A stretch of DNA of 35,766 nt from NCBI GenBank assembly GCA_020344015.1, contig CP070812.1:3710470-3746235 (forward strand). Direction: 5' to 3'. The position numbers and the translations under genes are program-made. A model generated the notes under the pieces. That model was not told where the DNA came from. It made no database searches and saw nothing but the letters and a program-made list of their open reading frames with translations. Positions 33,843 to 35,766 of this stretch are shown piece by piece; positions within the stretch are counted from its first letter, which is position 1, and each line of letters starts with the position of its first letter. The DNA is from Gemmatimonadota bacterium (GTDB taxonomy: Bacteria > Gemmatimonadota > Gemmatimonadetes > Palauibacterales > KS3-K002).

Positions 33843-33967
33843 TGCTCGAAATCGTAATCGTCATCGTCATCGTAATCGTACTCGTAATCGATCCGGTGCT
33901 CGCCCCTATGACCGCACGACGGCTGGGATACCGAGTACGAGTACGATCACGAGTACGATTAGGAGCA
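33843..33967. repeat. Inverted ATCGTN hexamer arrays between bshB1 and the permease gene
   Basis: Arms 33843-33878 and 33932-33967 (36 bases each) pair at 29 positions around a 53-base loop. The left arm is ATCGTA/ATCGTC repeated, and the array continues to about 33891. The right arm is GAGTAC/GATCAC repeated. Translation gives only Ile-Val runs, so it is not a gene. Confidence 0.75.
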
Positions 33968-33988
33968 CGTTTACGTGCAGGAGTCCTG
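33965..33988 (-). terminator. Two small hairpins just after the permease stop
   Basis: CAGGA-G-TCCTG (33978-33988) and GCACGT-TT-ACGTGC (33965-33978) follow the permease stop codon on the minus strand within about 25 bases. There is no T-run, so a factor-independent terminator is uncertain. Confidence 0.3.
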
Positions 33989-33990
33989 AC

Positions 33991-35253
33991 CTACTCGTAG
34001 CGGAGCGCGGCGACGGGATCGAGCCGCGAGGCGCGCACGGCCGGGAAGAGGCCGAACACGATGCCGGTGAAAGATGCCGCTGCGATGGCCAGGAATATCG
34101 ACCATAGCGGGATGACCGCCGGAACCGGGGTGAAGGAGTTGAGCAGCCAAGCGATGAGGCCGCCGACGCCCAATCCGAAGGCGCCGCCGATGGTGGTGAG
34201 GGTTACCGCCTCGACCAGGAACTGCCAGAGGATATCGCGGCGCGTGGCACCCAGCGCCTTGCGGATCCCGATCTCCTTGGTGCGCTCCGTCACCGAGACG
34301 ACCATGACCGCGATGACCCCGATGCCGCCCACCATGAGGCCGACGCTGGAAAGTGCGAACATCACGGTGAAGAGAGCGGCGGTGAGCTGGTTCCAGACGT
34401 CCTGCATCGATTCCTGGGTAACGATGTCGAAGTTGTCTTCGTCACCGGGCCCGAGCCCGCGCAGGCTGCGCAGCCGGCCGGTGACCTGGTCGATCGCCGA
34501 CGTGACATCGACCACCGGCTTGGCCACGACCGTTATCCAGACGAGCTCGTCGAACGAAATCCAGCGGACGTCCTTCATCAGGTACTTCTGGCCGGTGTTG
34601 AACGGGACGAACACGCGGCTGTCGCCCAGGGCGGCGAAGAGGTTCGGTGGGTGCTTGTAAACGCCGACCACGAGGAAGCCCTGGTTCCCGATCCGAAACG
34701 TTCTTCCCACGGCGTCGGCCGGTGCGAAGAGATCGCGGGCCGCAGAGCTGTCTATGACGGCCACCGGCCGGCCTGCCTCCTCCTCCGTCTTGGTGTAGAA
34801 ACGACCGGCTACGATGTCGCCGGCATCGGTCTGCATGAAATCCGAGGGCACGGCCAGGATGCTGGCATCCGTCTCGTTGCCCCTGGCGGTCAACGACACG
34901 TTCAGCCAGGATATATCGGCGGACGCGTAGGAGTTTGCCACGGTGGAGAGAGCCTCCAGCGAGCGAGCGAAGCGGGCCGGTATCGGCGGCCGCCGCCGCC
35001 AGGTCGGCTCTTCTTCGTCGAGGCCGGTGCTCATCTCGACGCCGTAAGATCGGGTGACGTAGAACGTATTGGCGCCGGAGGCTTCGACGAGCACGTTGAA
35101 GCTCTCGTTGACCCCCTGAATGACCGCGGCCATCGCCACGACCACCAGGACGCCGATGCCGACTCCGAGAATGGTCAGGCCGGTACGCACCTTGCTCTGT
35201 TTGAGCGCCTGCAGCGCGATAGTGACGCCTTCCTGGAGTGCTCTAGCCCTCAT
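33991..35253 (-). CDS. MacB-like ABC transporter permease
   Basis: A 420-residue permease of the MacB/FtsX mechanotransmission type. TM1 is near residues 25-45 (TGLTILGVGIGVLVVVAMAA) and a large periplasmic MacB_PCD domain spans about 50-280. Three C-terminal helices follow (VMFALSSVGLMVGGIGVIAV, then LTTIGGAFGLGVGGLIAWLL and WSIFLAIAAASFTGIVFGLF). The cytoplasmic coupling sequence VSVTERTKEIGIRKALGATR and the end PAVRASRLDPVAALRYE are hallmarks. No ATPase is fused. A second permease lies 12 bases upstream; the ATPase and a membrane-fusion protein probably lie beyond the window. Substrate unknown. Confidence 0.93.
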   Translation of the reverse strand: MRARALQEGVTIALQALKQSKVRTGLTILGVGIGVLVVVAMAAVIQGVNESFNVLVEASGANTFYVTRSYGVEMSTGLDEEEPTWRRRPPIPARFARSLEALSTVANSYASADISWLNVSLTARGNETDASILAVPSDFMQTDAGDIVAGRFYTKTEEEAGRPVAVIDSSAARDLFAPADAVGRTFRIGNQGFLVVGVYKHPPNLFAALGDSRVFVPFNTGQKYLMKDVRWISFDELVWITVVAKPVVDVTSAIDQVTGRLRSLRGLGPGDEDNFDIVTQESMQDVWNQLTAALFTVMFALSSVGLMVGGIGVIAVMVVSVTERTKEIGIRKALGATRRDILWQFLVEAVTLTTIGGAFGLGVGGLIAWLLNSFTPVPAVIPLWSIFLAIAAASFTGIVFGLFPAVRASRLDPVAALRYE

Positions 35254-35265
35254 GATCTCTCTCGC

Positions 35266-35766
35266 TCACTCGTATCGCAGGGCGACTATCGGGTCGAGCC
35301 GCGATGCGCGCAGCGCGGGGTAGACGCCGAATACGATCCCAACCAGAAGCCCCAACGCGACGCCCATGACGATCGCGTAGAGCGGTACCGACGCGGGCAG
35401 TGGAGCCACGATATCCACGAGCTTGGCCAGGCCCGTACCGACGCCAACGCCGATCGCCGCACCCAAGGTGGAAAGTGTCGCCGATTCCGCCAGGAACTGC
35501 CGCGTGATGTCGATGCGTCGTGCGCCCAGCGCTTTGCGGACGCCGATCTCGCGAGTCCGCTCCAGCACCGACATCAGCATGATATTCATGATCACGATGC
35601 CACCCACGACCAGGGCCACCGCGACCAGGCCGGGACCCGCGGCCAGCAGTACGTTCTTGATCGTGTTCCAGGCGTCCAGCACCTCGCTGGCCGTCTCGAT
35701 GTCGAAGTCGTTCTCCTGGCCGGGCCGCAGACGGTGCCGCGCTCGCAGTGTTTCCTCGGCTGCCGC
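35266..35766 (-). CDS. MacB-like ABC transporter permease (5' end outside window)
   Basis: The frame is open to the window edge, so only the last 166 codons are seen. The visible part begins in the periplasmic domain (LRARHRLRPGQENDFDIETA) and continues through the three C-terminal membrane helices, SVLERTREIGVRKALGARRI and the end PALRASRLDPIVALRYE. The internal GTG at 35682 is not the start. It closely parallels the C-terminus of the adjacent permease, suggesting tandem duplication and a heterodimeric transporter. The two genes are 12 bases apart and surely co-transcribed. Confidence 0.9.
   Translation of the reverse strand, partial: AAAEETLRARHRLRPGQENDFDIETASEVLDAWNTIKNVLLAAGPGLVAVALVVGGIVIMNIMLMSVLERTREIGVRKALGARRIDITRQFLAESATLSTLGAAIGVGVGTGLAKLVDIVAPLPASVPLYAIVMGVALGLLVGIVFGVYPALRASRLDPIVALRYE

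Noticed and set aside
32941..33990. CRISPR array
   Set aside because: The repeats are hexamer tracts in inverted pairs, without regular 25-40 base repeats and unique spacers.
33791..34000. Small plus-strand frame rich in Ile-Val repeats
   Set aside because: It is the translation of the ATCGTN hexamer array, with no start signal; a repeat artefact.

Overview
The window is a GC-rich bacterial chromosome segment packed with housekeeping genes. There are no tRNA, rRNA, CRISPR, prophage or insertion-sequence signals. About 33 genes are supported; two are cut by the window edges. Diderm envelope features (a protein ending in an Omp85-like barrel, SPOR-domain proteins, MacB-type permeases) occur together with bacillithiol synthesis (BshB1), a K+-dependent membrane pyrophosphatase and an MglA/MglB pair. 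This combination suggests a Gemmatimonadota-like member of the FCB side of the tree. That placement is inference from gene content, not from a search.

Layout. Positions 1-12300 (+): translation and ribosome genes (L25, pth, ychF, S6, S18, L9, rsfS) interleaved with hppA, a DUF2232 membrane protein, a FakA-FakB (DhaL-DegV) fusion, and a very large metallopeptidase/beta-propeller/outer-membrane-barrel protein. Positions 12400-20330 (+): a propeller-SPOR protein, a transmembrane protein joining a degenerate ParA-like domain to two SPOR domains, smc, an MBL-fold hydrolase and yraN. Positions 20437-21660 (+): a secreted protein made of three PPC domains. Positions 21859-28787 (+): dnaX-ybaB-recR followed by a small membrane protein, mglB, mglA, pgsA, cinA and a monoglyceride-lipase-like hydrolase, many with overlapping or near-overlapping ends. 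Positions 28891-30645 (+): grpE-dnaJ. Positions 30635-35766 (-): mnmA, a cysteine desulfurase, bshB1 and two tandem MacB-like permeases.

The genes form three working groups. The first is ribosome synthesis and translation, including a likely autoregulatory S6 leader. The second is chromosome handling and division (SMC, SPOR proteins, DnaX/YbaB/RecR). The third is sulfur and thiol chemistry on the minus strand (desulfurase to MnmA, plus bacillithiol).

The least explained signal is in the intergenic DNA. Four spacers (1112-1233, 3286-3484, 32931-33073, 33788-33990) hold inverted repeats, and in the last two the arms are built from short quasi-hexamer words. The element at 32964-33023 is a nearly perfect 29-bp-arm palindrome of GGCGAT-like hexamers. 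The element at 33843-33967 has arms of ATCGTN hexamers. These two flank bshB1. They look like one family of low-complexity hairpin elements. Other points of interest are the tripartite protein at 9040-12294, the pseudo-ParA-SPOR protein next to smc, the FakA-FakB fusion, and several unusual start codons (CTG, possibly ATA).
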